From: an uncultured Pseudomonadota bacterium
Lineage (GTDB): Bacteria; Pseudomonadota; Gammaproteobacteria; Burkholderiales; Thiobacillaceae
NCBI GenBank assembly: GCA_903835655.1
Contig: CAILNT010000099.1
Span: forward strand, 1-64,000
Direction: 5' to 3'
DNA length: 64,000 bases
In this document: positions 9,346-16,727 of the stretch, one piece after another
Position numbering within the stretch: the first letter of the stretch is position 1
Layout: every line of letters starts with the position of its first letter
Position numbers and translations under genes: made by a program
The notes under the pieces: generated by a model
What the model was told of the DNA's origin: nothing
Database searches by the model: none
The model's input: the letters and a program-made list of their open reading frames with translations, nothing else

Positions 9346-10304
9346 ACAAGCCTGAAAACATCACCACCCACCAGATCTCGGTCGCGGAGTTATTCCATCG
9401 GGTCGGGGAGCGGCTGCACCTGACCTGGATCGCCGGTCGGGGAGGTGGCGAGCGTTCGCTCACCTCGGACACGGTGCAAAAGCCCACGCTGGCATTGGTC
9501 GGCCACCTGAATTACGTTCATCCCAACCGCATCCAGGTCATGGGTTGCGCCGAGATGGACTACCTGCGTGGGCTTTCTCCGGCCGATCTCGCACTCTCCA
9601 TCACCAACCTGTTCTCCACCAAACTCGCCGCCGTGGTCGTCGCCAATGGCGAGTCGGTGCCGGAAGGCATGATCCACGCGGCGGAGCGCAGTGCCACGCC
9701 CTTGTTCAGTTCGCCGGAACCAAGCCCGACCTTGATGAGCCTGCTCTCGCACGTCATGACTCAGGCCCTGGCGCCCTCCACCGTGCTCCACGGCGTGTTT
9801 CTCGAGGTCTCGGGGCTGGGCGTGCTGATTACCGGCGACCCGGCCGTGGGCAAGAGCGAACTGGCGCTGGAATTGATTACCCGTGGCCACCGCCTGGTGG
9901 CGGACGACGCGCTGGAAGTGTTTGCCGTCTCGCCGGATACCCTGGAAGGCCGCTGCCCGACTCTGCTCCAGGACTACATGGAAGTACGCGGGCTGGGTGT
10001 GCTCGACATCCGCCGCCTGTTTGGCGAGACCGCGGTCAAGCACAAGAAAAACCTCAAACTCATCATTCGCCTGAGTCTGGCGGACAAGTGGCAGGAGGTC
10101 GACCGACTCAACATCGCCGCGAGCAGCCGCGTCATCCTTGGCGTCGAGGTCGCGGAAGTCCGCATCCCGGTCGCGGTCGGCCGCAACTTGGCGGTCCTGG
10201 TCGAGGTTGCCGTGCGCAACCACACCCTGAAAATGCGCGGGGTTCACGCCTCGGAGGAATTTGCCGAACGCCAGCGCATCGCCATCGCTGCGTCGGAGAT
10301 CTGA
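9333..10304 (+). CDS. hprK: HPr kinase/phosphorylase
   Basis: HprK phosphorylates and dephosphorylates HPr (or NPr) on Ser using ATP or pyrophosphate, as in the betaproteobacterial ptsN-hprK pair. The N-terminal domain (about 1-140) is followed by the kinase domain with P-loop GDPAVGKSE at about residues 168-176 and the family signature EVRGLGVLDIRRLFG. The protein is 323 residues, complete. The start lies inside the end of ptsN, so the two are translationally coupled. A 68-bp gap separates it from the arsenic operon, which has its own promoter. Confidence 0.94.
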   Translation: MDAVNKPENITTHQISVAELFHRVGERLHLTWIAGRGGGERSLTSDTVQKPTLALVGHLNYVHPNRIQVMGCAEMDYLRGLSPADLALSITNLFSTKLAAVVVANGESVPEGMIHAAERSATPLFSSPEPSPTLMSLLSHVMTQALAPSTVLHGVFLEVSGLGVLITGDPAVGKSELALELITRGHRLVADDALEVFAVSPDTLEGRCPTLLQDYMEVRGLGVLDIRRLFGETAVKHKKNLKLIIRLSLADKWQEVDRLNIAASSRVILGVEVAEVRIPVAVGRNLAVLVEVAVRNHTLKMRGVHASEEFAERQRIAIAASEI

Positions 10305-10352
10305 CGCCGCTGACTGACAAGGTTTAACAAAAACTTCATGTATGGGCTGATC

Positions 10353-10372
10353 ATTTCCATATAATTGGAAAT
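10353..10372 (+). promoter_or_regulatory. arsR promoter/operator: -10 box inside an inverted repeat
   Basis: ATTTCCA (10353-10359) and TGGAAAT (10366-10372) form a perfect 7-bp inverted repeat whose 6-bp centre is exactly TATAAT (10360-10365). An ArsR dimer bound here would cover the -10 element, the usual mode of arsenic-operon autorepression. The -35 region is weak. With this -10 box, transcription would start at about 10372-10373, on or next to the arsR ATG. Confidence 0.65.
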
Positions 10373-11125
10373 ATGGAAAATAAACAAGCCGTGACCGCCC
10401 TTGCTGCCCTGGCCCAGGAGAGTCGTCTGACCATGTACCGGCTGCTAGTCGAGGCCGGTCCGGAGGGCTTGGTAGTGGGGCAGATCGCGGATGCGACGGC
10501 CATCCCGGCCGCGACGCTGTCTTTCCATCTCAAGACACTCGCCCACGGAGGTCTGATACAGGGCCGCCAGGAAGGGCGTCATGTGCGCTATGTGGCCGAC
10601 TTTGAAGCGATGCACTGCTTGATCGAATACTTGAGTGAAAACTGCTGCGGCAGCGACCGTACCGCTTGCGCCCCCCAACGCTACTCCTCCAACGAAAGAG
10701 AACAACCGATGATTGCCACCCCGAAAACCGTCCTCGTCTTGTGCACCGGCAACTCCTGCCGTTCCCAGATGGCCGAAGTGTTGCTCAACCATGACCTGGC
10801 CGGCCAAGTGCGTGCGTTGTCCGCCGGCACCAAGCCACAACCCAGGGTCGCCGACGGCGCCATCGCAGCACTTGCGGATGCCGGCCTACCCTGCGACGGT
10901 CTCTACCCGAAGGATGTGGATGCGGTGATGAATGAAGCCATCGATCTTGTGGTCACCGTCTGCGACAACGCCCGTGAAACCTGCCCGATCTTTCCTCGCC
11001 CGGTGAAATCCATCCACCTGCCCTTTCACGATCCGCATGGCGAGCCGCTGGAGAGCTTCATCCGGGTGCGCGACGACATCCGCACCCGGTTGGTGGCGGC
11101 GGTACGCGAGCACCTGGGACTTTGA
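10373..11125 (+). CDS. ArsR-type repressor fused in frame to an ArsC-type arsenate reductase
   Basis: Residues 1-100 are a winged-helix ArsR repressor: AALAQESRLTMYRLLVEAG, then the recognition-helix region AATLSFHLKTLAHGGLI, and ENCCG with a Cys pair that may bind As(III). Residues 113-250 are a low-molecular-weight-phosphatase-type arsenate reductase with nucleophile C124 in LCTGNSCRS and the resolving Cys pair in CDNARETC. The linker (about 100-112) reads like a former intergenic region: GAAAGAG lies 8-10 nt before an in-frame ATG at 10709. The reductase half may therefore also be made alone. The first ATG has no proper leader, so the mRNA may be leaderless. Confidence 0.88.
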   Translation: MENKQAVTALAALAQESRLTMYRLLVEAGPEGLVVGQIADATAIPAATLSFHLKTLAHGGLIQGRQEGRHVRYVADFEAMHCLIEYLSENCCGSDRTACAPQRYSSNEREQPMIATPKTVLVLCTGNSCRSQMAEVLLNHDLAGQVRALSAGTKPQPRVADGAIAALADAGLPCDGLYPKDVDAVMNEAIDLVVTVCDNARETCPIFPRPVKSIHLPFHDPHGEPLESFIRVRDDIRTRLVAAVREHLGL

Positions 11126-11151
11126 TCCCCCTTTCAGACTTGGAGTCCGTT

Positions 11152-11655
11152 ATGTCCGAACAAATCATGAATGTGCTGTTTCTATGTACTGGTAACTCCG
11201 CCCGTTCCATCCTGGCGGAGTCGGTACTGAATAACCTGGCGGTGAGCCGGGGCAAATTCCATGCGTATAGCGCGGGTAGCCATCCCGCGGGCCAGGTGCA
11301 TCCCATGGCCGTCGACCTGCTGGAGCAGAACCACCTCTCTACCGAAGGGCTACGCAGCAAGTCCTGGGACGAGTTTGCCCAGCCCGGTGCGCCGGTACTG
11401 GATTTCGTCTTCACCGTCTGCGACAACGCCGCAGGCGAGGTCTGCCCGGTCTGGCCTGGTCAACCCATGACCGCGCACTGGGGTGTGCCCGATCCCGCGG
11501 CCGTGCAAGGCAGCGAGGAGATAAAGCGGAAAGCCTTTTTCATCGCCTTCAATCAGCTATCGAACCGCATCGGCCTGTTCGCCCAGCTGCCCTTCGATAA
11601 ACTGGATCGAATCAAGCTACAGAAAGCCCTCGCCGACATCGGCCGGGAGCTCTGA
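11152..11655 (+). CDS. arsC: Arsenate reductase, LMW protein tyrosine phosphatase type
   Basis: ArsC reduces arsenate to arsenite, probably with thioredoxin. The P-loop LCTGNSARS holds nucleophile C12, and CDNAAGEVC gives the two further Cys residues of the relay. It has 167 residues, longer than the fused reductase upstream and clearly different in its C-terminal half, so it is not a simple duplicate. The ATG at 11152 with GGAG eight bases before is preferred to a TTG at 11122 that overlaps the previous gene. The acr3 start follows its stop by 2 nt. Confidence 0.92.
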   Translation: MSEQIMNVLFLCTGNSARSILAESVLNNLAVSRGKFHAYSAGSHPAGQVHPMAVDLLEQNHLSTEGLRSKSWDEFAQPGAPVLDFVFTVCDNAAGEVCPVWPGQPMTAHWGVPDPAAVQGSEEIKRKAFFIAFNQLSNRIGLFAQLPFDKLDRIKLQKALADIGREL

Positions 11656-11657
11656 TC

Positions 11658-12737
11658 ATGTCCGCCCAATGTGAAACCACCGCGAAACTAGCCGCCGGGG
11701 CACCCATGAGCCTGTTCGAGCGCTGGCTTTTTCTGTGGGTGGCGCTGTGTATCGTCGCCGGCATTCTCGCGGGCCAGGTGTTCCCGGCACCGTTCCAGGC
11801 ACTGGGACGCATGGAAGTAGCCCAGGTAAACCTGCCGGTAGGTGGCCTCATCTGGGTGATGATCATCCCGATGCTGATGAAGATCGATTTTTCGGCGTTG
11901 CATCAGGTCAAGGAACACTGGCGCGGCATCGGCGTGACGTTGTTCGTGAACTGGGCGGTGAAACCTTTCTCCATGGCGCTGCTCGCCTGGTTGTTCATCC
12001 GCCATCTGTTCGCGTCGTATCTGCCGGTGGAACAGCTCGACAGCTACGTCGCCGGCCTGATCCTGCTGGCGGCGGCACCCTGTACCGCCATGGTGTTCGT
12101 GTGGAGTCGGTTGACTGGCGGCGATCCGTATTTCACCCTGTCCCAGGTAGCGCTGAACGACAGCATCATGATCTTCGCCTTCGCCCCCATCGTCGGTCTA
12201 CTCCTTGGATTGTCGGCCATCACCGTGCCCTGGGCGACTCTGTTCACGTCGGTGCTGCTCTATATCGTGATTCCGGTCATCCTGGCGCAGGTTTGGCGCG
12301 GTGTCTTGCTGAAGCAGGGCCAGGCGAAGTTCGACGCCGCCCTGGCCAGTCTCGGCCACCTGTCCATCCTCGCCTTGCTCGCCACTTTAGTGCTGCTGTT
12401 CGCCTTCCAGGGCGAGGCCATCCTCAAGGCACCGTTGATCATTGCTCTCTTGGCGGTGCCTATCCTGATCCAGGTGTTGTTCAACTCATCGCTGGCCTAC
12501 TGGCTCAACCGCAGGGTGGGCGAAAAGCACAACATCGCCGGCCCATCGGCCCTGATCGGCGCTTCCAACTTCTTCGAACTGGCGGTAGCCGCGGCGATCT
12601 CCCTGTTCGGCTTCGAATCCGGCGCGGCACTCGCCACCGTGGTGGGGGTATTGATCGAAGTGCCGGTGATGCTGCTGGTGGTAAAAGTCGTCAATCGAAG
12701 CCGCAGCTGGTACGAAGCCGGCTTGGCCGCCCGCTGA
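11658..12737 (+). CDS. acr3: Arsenite efflux permease, ACR3 family
   Basis: This inner-membrane carrier exports As(III), the product of the two reductases. About ten hydrophobic segments are seen over 359 residues. The ACR3 hallmark AAAPCTAMVFVWS carries the conserved Cys, and GASNFFELAVA carries the conserved Glu. It is distinct from the ArsB family. An in-frame ATG at residue 17 (11706) is an alternative start. It closes the arsR-arsC/arsC/acr3 operon. Confidence 0.93.
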   Translation: MSAQCETTAKLAAGAPMSLFERWLFLWVALCIVAGILAGQVFPAPFQALGRMEVAQVNLPVGGLIWVMIIPMLMKIDFSALHQVKEHWRGIGVTLFVNWAVKPFSMALLAWLFIRHLFASYLPVEQLDSYVAGLILLAAAPCTAMVFVWSRLTGGDPYFTLSQVALNDSIMIFAFAPIVGLLLGLSAITVPWATLFTSVLLYIVIPVILAQVWRGVLLKQGQAKFDAALASLGHLSILALLATLVLLFAFQGEAILKAPLIIALLAVPILIQVLFNSSLAYWLNRRVGEKHNIAGPSALIGASNFFELAVAAAISLFGFESGAALATVVGVLIEVPVMLLVVKVVNRSRSWYEAGLAAR

Positions 12738-12782
12738 GGGAATACCCAGGCTCGATCCCTTCGCGCTCTGGCCCGGCTTCGA

Positions 12783-12800
12783 CCTTCCTGGCCAGGAAGG
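12783..12800. repeat. 18-bp perfect palindrome after acr3
   Basis: CCTTCCTGGCCAGGAAGG is its own reverse complement. It lies 45 bp after the acr3 stop, with no T-tract. It may be a weak transcript-end structure or a protein-binding site; nothing else is seen in the 165 bp between acr3 and the GH57 gene. Confidence 0.4.
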
Positions 12801-12902
12801 CCACCTCCAGGCCACGAAGGCGATGTGGCGTACCGATCCGGCTTGCGGCGGCTGACCAAGGCGTGACACCCTATAGATGAATATTTCAACCGGACTCGTA
12901 TC

Positions 12903-14573
12903 TTGCTGAATCTCATCTTCTGCTGGCATTTTCACCAGCCCGATTATCGTGATGCCGATGGCCGGTATCAGCTGCCCTGGACGTATCTCCACGCCATCAA
13001 GGATTACGCGGACATGGCGGCGCATCTGGAAGCCGCGCCCGACCTGCGCTGCGTGGTCAATTTCGTGCCTACCCTGGTGGAACAGCTCGACGATTATGCC
13101 GCGCAGTTCGCCTCCGGCGAGATTCGCGATCCCTTGCTGGCTGCCCTGATCGACCCTGATCTGGCTGGCCTGGATATGGAGGCACGGCGTCACCTGATCG
13201 AACAGTGTTTCAAGCTCAACCATCCCACCATGCTGGAGCCGTTCCCGGCCTTCCTGTGTCTTCGTGTCCTGTGGAAGGCGGTGGAAGAGAGCGGTGAGGT
13301 GGGGCTGGCCTACCTGTCCGGGGAATACCTGGCCGACCTGGTGACCTGGTACCACCTGGCCTGGACGGGTGAGACCGTGCGCCGCGCGCATCCCGAGTTG
13401 CTCGCGCTGATGACGCGCGGGACAGGCTTTACCCTGGCGGAGCGGCGCGTCGTGTTCGATCTCTGCGGCGACATCGTCGCCAGCCTGATTCCGCGCTACC
13501 GCTATCTGGCAGAGCGCGGCCAGGTCGAGTTGTCGAGCACACCGCACAGCCATCCCATCCTGCCGCTCCTGCTCGACTTCGCGGCCGCTCGCGACGCCGA
13601 CGCGGGCTTGGCCTTACCGACGGCGGCCTCCTATCCGGATGGCGCTGCGCGTGCCGTGGAACACGTTCACGCCGCGGTGGCGAGCCACAAACGCCACTTC
13701 GGCCGCGCACCTGCCGGCTTCTGGCCGGCCGAGGGTGGGGTGTCCGAGGCCGCGGTGCATCTCCTGTCGGCGTCCGGCGTGCAGTGGGCGGCGAGCGGCG
13801 AGGGCGTGTTGCGCCGCAGTCTGGAAAGATCTGGCCGCAGCCTGGAGCACAAGCCGGCCTGGATCACCTCGCCTTATCGCCTGACGGGTAGCCGTACCAC
13901 CCTGTTCTTCCGTGACGATCATTTGTCCGACCTGATCGGCTTCGAGTACAAGGGCTGGTTTGGCGCCGATGCCGTACGCCATCTCCTGCATTGCCTGGAG
14001 GAGATGCGGCGGCAGGCGCCCGGTCCCGACCCCGTGGTCAGCATCATCCTGGACGGCGAAAATGCCTGGGAGTACTACCCCTACAACGGTTTCTACTTTC
14101 TCTCCGGCCTGTTTGCCGAACTGTCGCGGCAGTCCTCGATCCGCGCCACCACCTTCAGTGAATATCTGGAACTGCATCCCGACGCACCCAGGGAGTTGCC
14201 GCATCTCGCCGCCGGCAGTTGGGTGTATGGCGACTTCAGTACCTGGATGGGCGACCCCGCCAAGAACCGGGCCTGGGACTGGTTGTGCGCGGCCAAGCTC
14301 GCGTATGACGCTACCGTGGAGATGTTGCCCGAGGACGAGGCAGGGAGCGCTGAAGACCTGCTCAAGTCCTGCGAGAGTTCCGACTGGTTCTGGTGGTTTG
14401 GTGACGCCAACCCGGCCGAAGCGGTGGCCAGCTTCGACCGAGTCTATCGGCAGAAGCTCAAGCGCCTCTATCAGACCTTGCGTATTCCGGCTCCGGCCTA
14501 TCTCGATACGCCTCTGTGCCGGGGTGGTGGTGCCAGCGAAGCCGGTGGCGTGATGCGCCGCGGCGGTGCGTGA
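12903..14573 (+). CDS. Glycoside hydrolase family 57 protein (alpha-amylase or glucanotransferase type)
   Basis: GH57 enzymes act on alpha-glucans such as glycogen. The five family regions can be found in order: WHFHQPDYR (HQP, region 1), GQVELSSTPHSHPILPLL (region 2), GFWPAEGGVSE with the likely nucleophile Glu at about 277 (region 3), FFRDDHLSDLIGFEY with the likely acid/base Asp at about 338 (region 4), and GENAWEYYPYNG (region 5). No signal peptide is present, so it acts in the cytoplasm. The start appears to be a TTG; the nearby ATG at 12877 is out of frame. Substrate cannot be fixed, and no other glycogen gene is in the window. Confidence 0.88.
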   Translation: MLNLIFCWHFHQPDYRDADGRYQLPWTYLHAIKDYADMAAHLEAAPDLRCVVNFVPTLVEQLDDYAAQFASGEIRDPLLAALIDPDLAGLDMEARRHLIEQCFKLNHPTMLEPFPAFLCLRVLWKAVEESGEVGLAYLSGEYLADLVTWYHLAWTGETVRRAHPELLALMTRGTGFTLAERRVVFDLCGDIVASLIPRYRYLAERGQVELSSTPHSHPILPLLLDFAAARDADAGLALPTAASYPDGAARAVEHVHAAVASHKRHFGRAPAGFWPAEGGVSEAAVHLLSASGVQWAASGEGVLRRSLERSGRSLEHKPAWITSPYRLTGSRTTLFFRDDHLSDLIGFEYKGWFGADAVRHLLHCLEEMRRQAPGPDPVVSIILDGENAWEYYPYNGFYFLSGLFAELSRQSSIRATTFSEYLELHPDAPRELPHLAAGSWVYGDFSTWMGDPAKNRAWDWLCAAKLAYDATVEMLPEDEAGSAEDLLKSCESSDWFWWFGDANPAEAVASFDRVYRQKLKRLYQTLRIPAPAYLDTPLCRGGGASEAGGVMRRGGA

Positions 14574-14692
14574 ACCTACTCGGAAGATATGGTCACTGTT
14601 TATTGGCATAGGTGACGAGATTTCTTTATGGCACGGTGAGTGGGTCTTCGTGTGCGGTTTTTAACTCGTTGACTTTAATGGATAATAATAAA

Positions 14693-14707
14693 TGGCATGA
14701 TAATTGC
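14693..14707 (+). promoter_or_regulatory. Sigma-54 (-24/-12) promoter for the PEP-CTERM gene
   Basis: TGGCAT-N5-TTGC differs from the TGGCAC-N5-TTGC consensus at one position and has the required GG and GC exactly 10 bp apart. It lies 39 bp before the GTG start at 14747 in an unusually AT-rich stretch. No GTAAA-N7-CCGACAC box is seen upstream, so its activator site is unknown. Confidence 0.75.
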
Positions 14708-14746
14708 TTATTGTTTAGTATTAAAATTTTCTATCAGGAACGTCAA

Positions 14747-15418
14747 GTGAAATCCATATCCCGGATGTTGGCCAGCGGTGTGTTTTTTCTCGTTTCCGGC
14801 GCAGCCTGCGCCGGTACCATGACTTTCAACGCGGTCGACAACGGTTGGTACGACAACAGTGGGAATACCAGTCCCAGCAATACGAATACCTGGACCGGAT
14901 TTGACGGCAGTTCGACCTATCGCAACAGCTTCTACAACTTCGACGTGAGCAGCATCGCCGCGGGTCAGGTGATTACCTCGGCCAAGATCACCTTCAACGG
15001 TAACAATGGCAACTATGCCTCGCCCGATGCCTTCGAGACCGTGCAGATTTGGGACGTGACTTCCACCACCCCCGGCCTGGCCTCTTCGGTCAGCGTCTAC
15101 AACGACCTGATGACAGGGGTGGAGTATGGCCAGACCGATGTATCCGCCACCAACGGCTCATCCATGCCGACCTTCAGCGTCACACTGGGCAGCGCCGCCT
15201 TCGCCGATATCCTGGCGGACGGTCAATTCAGCCTGGGTGCACACATCTCCACCTTGCGCTCCGGCGTCAACCAGGTGCTGTGGTCTGGTTCCTACGCCAT
15301 GCCCGCCGCGTATCTGACGGTCAATCTTCAACCCAAGAGCGTTCCCGAGCCCTCCAGCTTGGCGCTGGTCGGTCTAGGGCTGGCCAGCTTGATCTGGCGT
15401 CGGAAGCGGCCCGCCTGA
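14747..15418 (+). CDS. PEP-CTERM sorting-domain protein (exported)
   Basis: This is a secreted or surface protein of unknown role. A signal peptide (residues 1-22, ending SGAACA) leads to a Ser/Thr/Asn/Gly-rich beta-rich body resembling DNRLRE or Hedgehog-like exported domains only loosely. The C-terminus has the exosortase sorting signal: VPEPSSLALVGLGLASLIWRR, that is a PEP motif, a hydrophobic helix and basic residues. Exosortase B at 47730 is the likely processing enzyme. The GTG at 14747 with AGGA six bases before is chosen; the longer frame from 14612 would hide the signal peptide. It converges with the pseudopilin gene. Confidence 0.85.
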   Translation: MKSISRMLASGVFFLVSGAACAGTMTFNAVDNGWYDNSGNTSPSNTNTWTGFDGSSTYRNSFYNFDVSSIAAGQVITSAKITFNGNNGNYASPDAFETVQIWDVTSTTPGLASSVSVYNDLMTGVEYGQTDVSATNGSSMPTFSVTLGSAAFADILADGQFSLGAHISTLRSGVNQVLWSGSYAMPAAYLTVNLQPKSVPEPSSLALVGLGLASLIWRRKRPA

Positions 15419-15433
15419 GCGCCGCGGGATAGG

Positions 15434-16204
15434 TCACGATCCGGCACACGTCGCCGCCGGGTCACAGAGGCGCCCGAGCAGCCAGGAAGGGGAGATCCAG
15501 GTAACGAGGTCGTCGAATTCCCCTCCGGCGCGGTCGGCGGCGGACGGGGGGCGCAGGACGAAGCGTGCAGTGCCGTCGCTGTTGGCGCGCTCGTCGCTGG
15601 AAACCGGCGCCAGGTTGCTTCGGCCCATGGCGTTGTGTGCGCCAAAGCCGTTACGGCCGTGCGAGAGCAGGGCTGCCACTGCGGTTTGCGGCTGTTCGCA
15701 GGAACTGGCCTGGCAGATGCGCACCCGCGCGGCGGGAAGCGGGTTGACGACGATGCCATGATGGGCGTCGGCATAGTCGGCCGAGACTGCGTAATCCAGG
15801 TGGTTGCCCCAGGCATCGACTTCGGCTACACCCAGGGTGCGCCAGGGCAGGATGCCGACCTGGATGGCGCAGCGCCCGTCAGCCAGGCGCACTTCCTCTC
15901 CATCGGTGCGAGTCGGGCAAGGCAGGTAGGGGTGGCCATCGGGATCGCGGTGGCTCAGTGCGTAGCCGATCAGGGCAATGCGGCCGCTTTCCAGAGCATG
16001 GCGGGCTTCGCTGTTCTGGCGTTCGGTGATCTGCTGGGTGATCGGGGTGAGCATGCCGCCCATGAGGATCGTGATGATGAACAGGACGATGGCCAGTTCG
16101 ACCAGGGTAAATCCGCGCGCGCGGAAGGCGTGCAACGACGTTTGACGCTCACCGCCCACCTCGGATCCGTGTGCGCGCGGCTTGGTTGGCGTGCTAGCGC
16201 GCAT
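15434..16204 (-). CDS. Type II secretion/type IV pilus-like pseudopilin
   Basis: The prepilin signature RARG-FTLVELAIVLFIITILMGGML shows the cleavage Gly, the N-methylated Phe and Glu+5, followed by a 20-residue membrane helix. The rest (about 200 residues) is a soluble domain with four or more Cys residues and no clear relative. The ATG at 16204 overlaps the previous stop codon by 11 bp and gives a 31-residue leader. A GTG at 16159 or a TTG at about 16135 would give shorter, more usual leaders, so the start is uncertain. It is the only pilin-like gene in this cluster. A prepilin peptidase must be supplied from elsewhere. Confidence 0.8.
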   Translation of the reverse strand: MRASTPTKPRAHGSEVGGERQTSLHAFRARGFTLVELAIVLFIITILMGGMLTPITQQITERQNSEARHALESGRIALIGYALSHRDPDGHPYLPCPTRTDGEEVRLADGRCAIQVGILPWRTLGVAEVDAWGNHLDYAVSADYADAHHGIVVNPLPAARVRICQASSCEQPQTAVAALLSHGRNGFGAHNAMGRSNLAPVSSDERANSDGTARFVLRPPSAADRAGGEFDDLVTWISPSWLLGRLCDPAATCAGS

Positions 16205-16727
16205 TCCAGGTCCACCACTCGAGGGTGCAACTGACCGAGTGGCCGTCGGCATCCGGCAGCAGGGTGCACCCGCTTACGGTAAACAGGCCATGGGCGGTGG
16301 CGCGCAGTCGTGCCAGAAATTGCGCCAGATGACGCGTATCGCCCGGGGCGATTTCGAGCGTCATGGTGCTGCTGTACAGGCCCGGGCTGAGGCTGGAGGG
16401 CGCGCGCGCACTCAGTCGCCAACCCAGCCGCTGCAAATCCAGGATGGCGCGCACCTGTGCCAGGCTGCCCAGCCAGTCGAGGCGGTCTTCCTCCCCGAGG
16501 AAACCGGAGTGGCCCAGGCCGGCGTAGGCGTTTGCCTGATCCCGGTCTTGCGCCAGACGCTGCGGTGTCCGCCGCAGTTCGCGCGCAGCCTGGCTCGCCG
16601 CGGCCTGAGTGGCGATCTGACGCGCCTTGCCTGCCTTGTAGGCATGATCGGCCAGGAAGAAGAGAAGGCCGCCCAGGATCAAGGAGAGGGCGAGGCCGAG
16701 CGCGGGCAGGCGTAGAGGGGAGGTCAT
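16194..16727 (-). CDS. PilO/GspM-like inner-membrane pilus assembly protein
   Basis: This 177-residue protein has one N-terminal membrane helix (about 8-28), an Ala/Arg/Gln-rich coiled-coil stretch (30-65) and a small periplasmic domain. This is the layout of PilO and GspM, which build the alignment complex with PilN/GspL. Sequence similarity alone is not enough to name it, and identification rests on topology and order. The ATG overlaps the stop of the PilM/N-like gene (ATGA), and its own stop overlaps the pseudopilin start, so the three are coupled. Confidence 0.6.
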   Translation of the reverse strand: MTSPLRLPALGLALSLILGGLLFFLADHAYKAGKARQIATQAAASQAARELRRTPQRLAQDRDQANAYAGLGHSGFLGEEDRLDWLGSLAQVRAILDLQRLGWRLSARAPSSLSPGLYSSTMTLEIAPGDTRHLAQFLARLRATAHGLFTVSGCTLLPDADGHSVSCTLEWWTWNAR

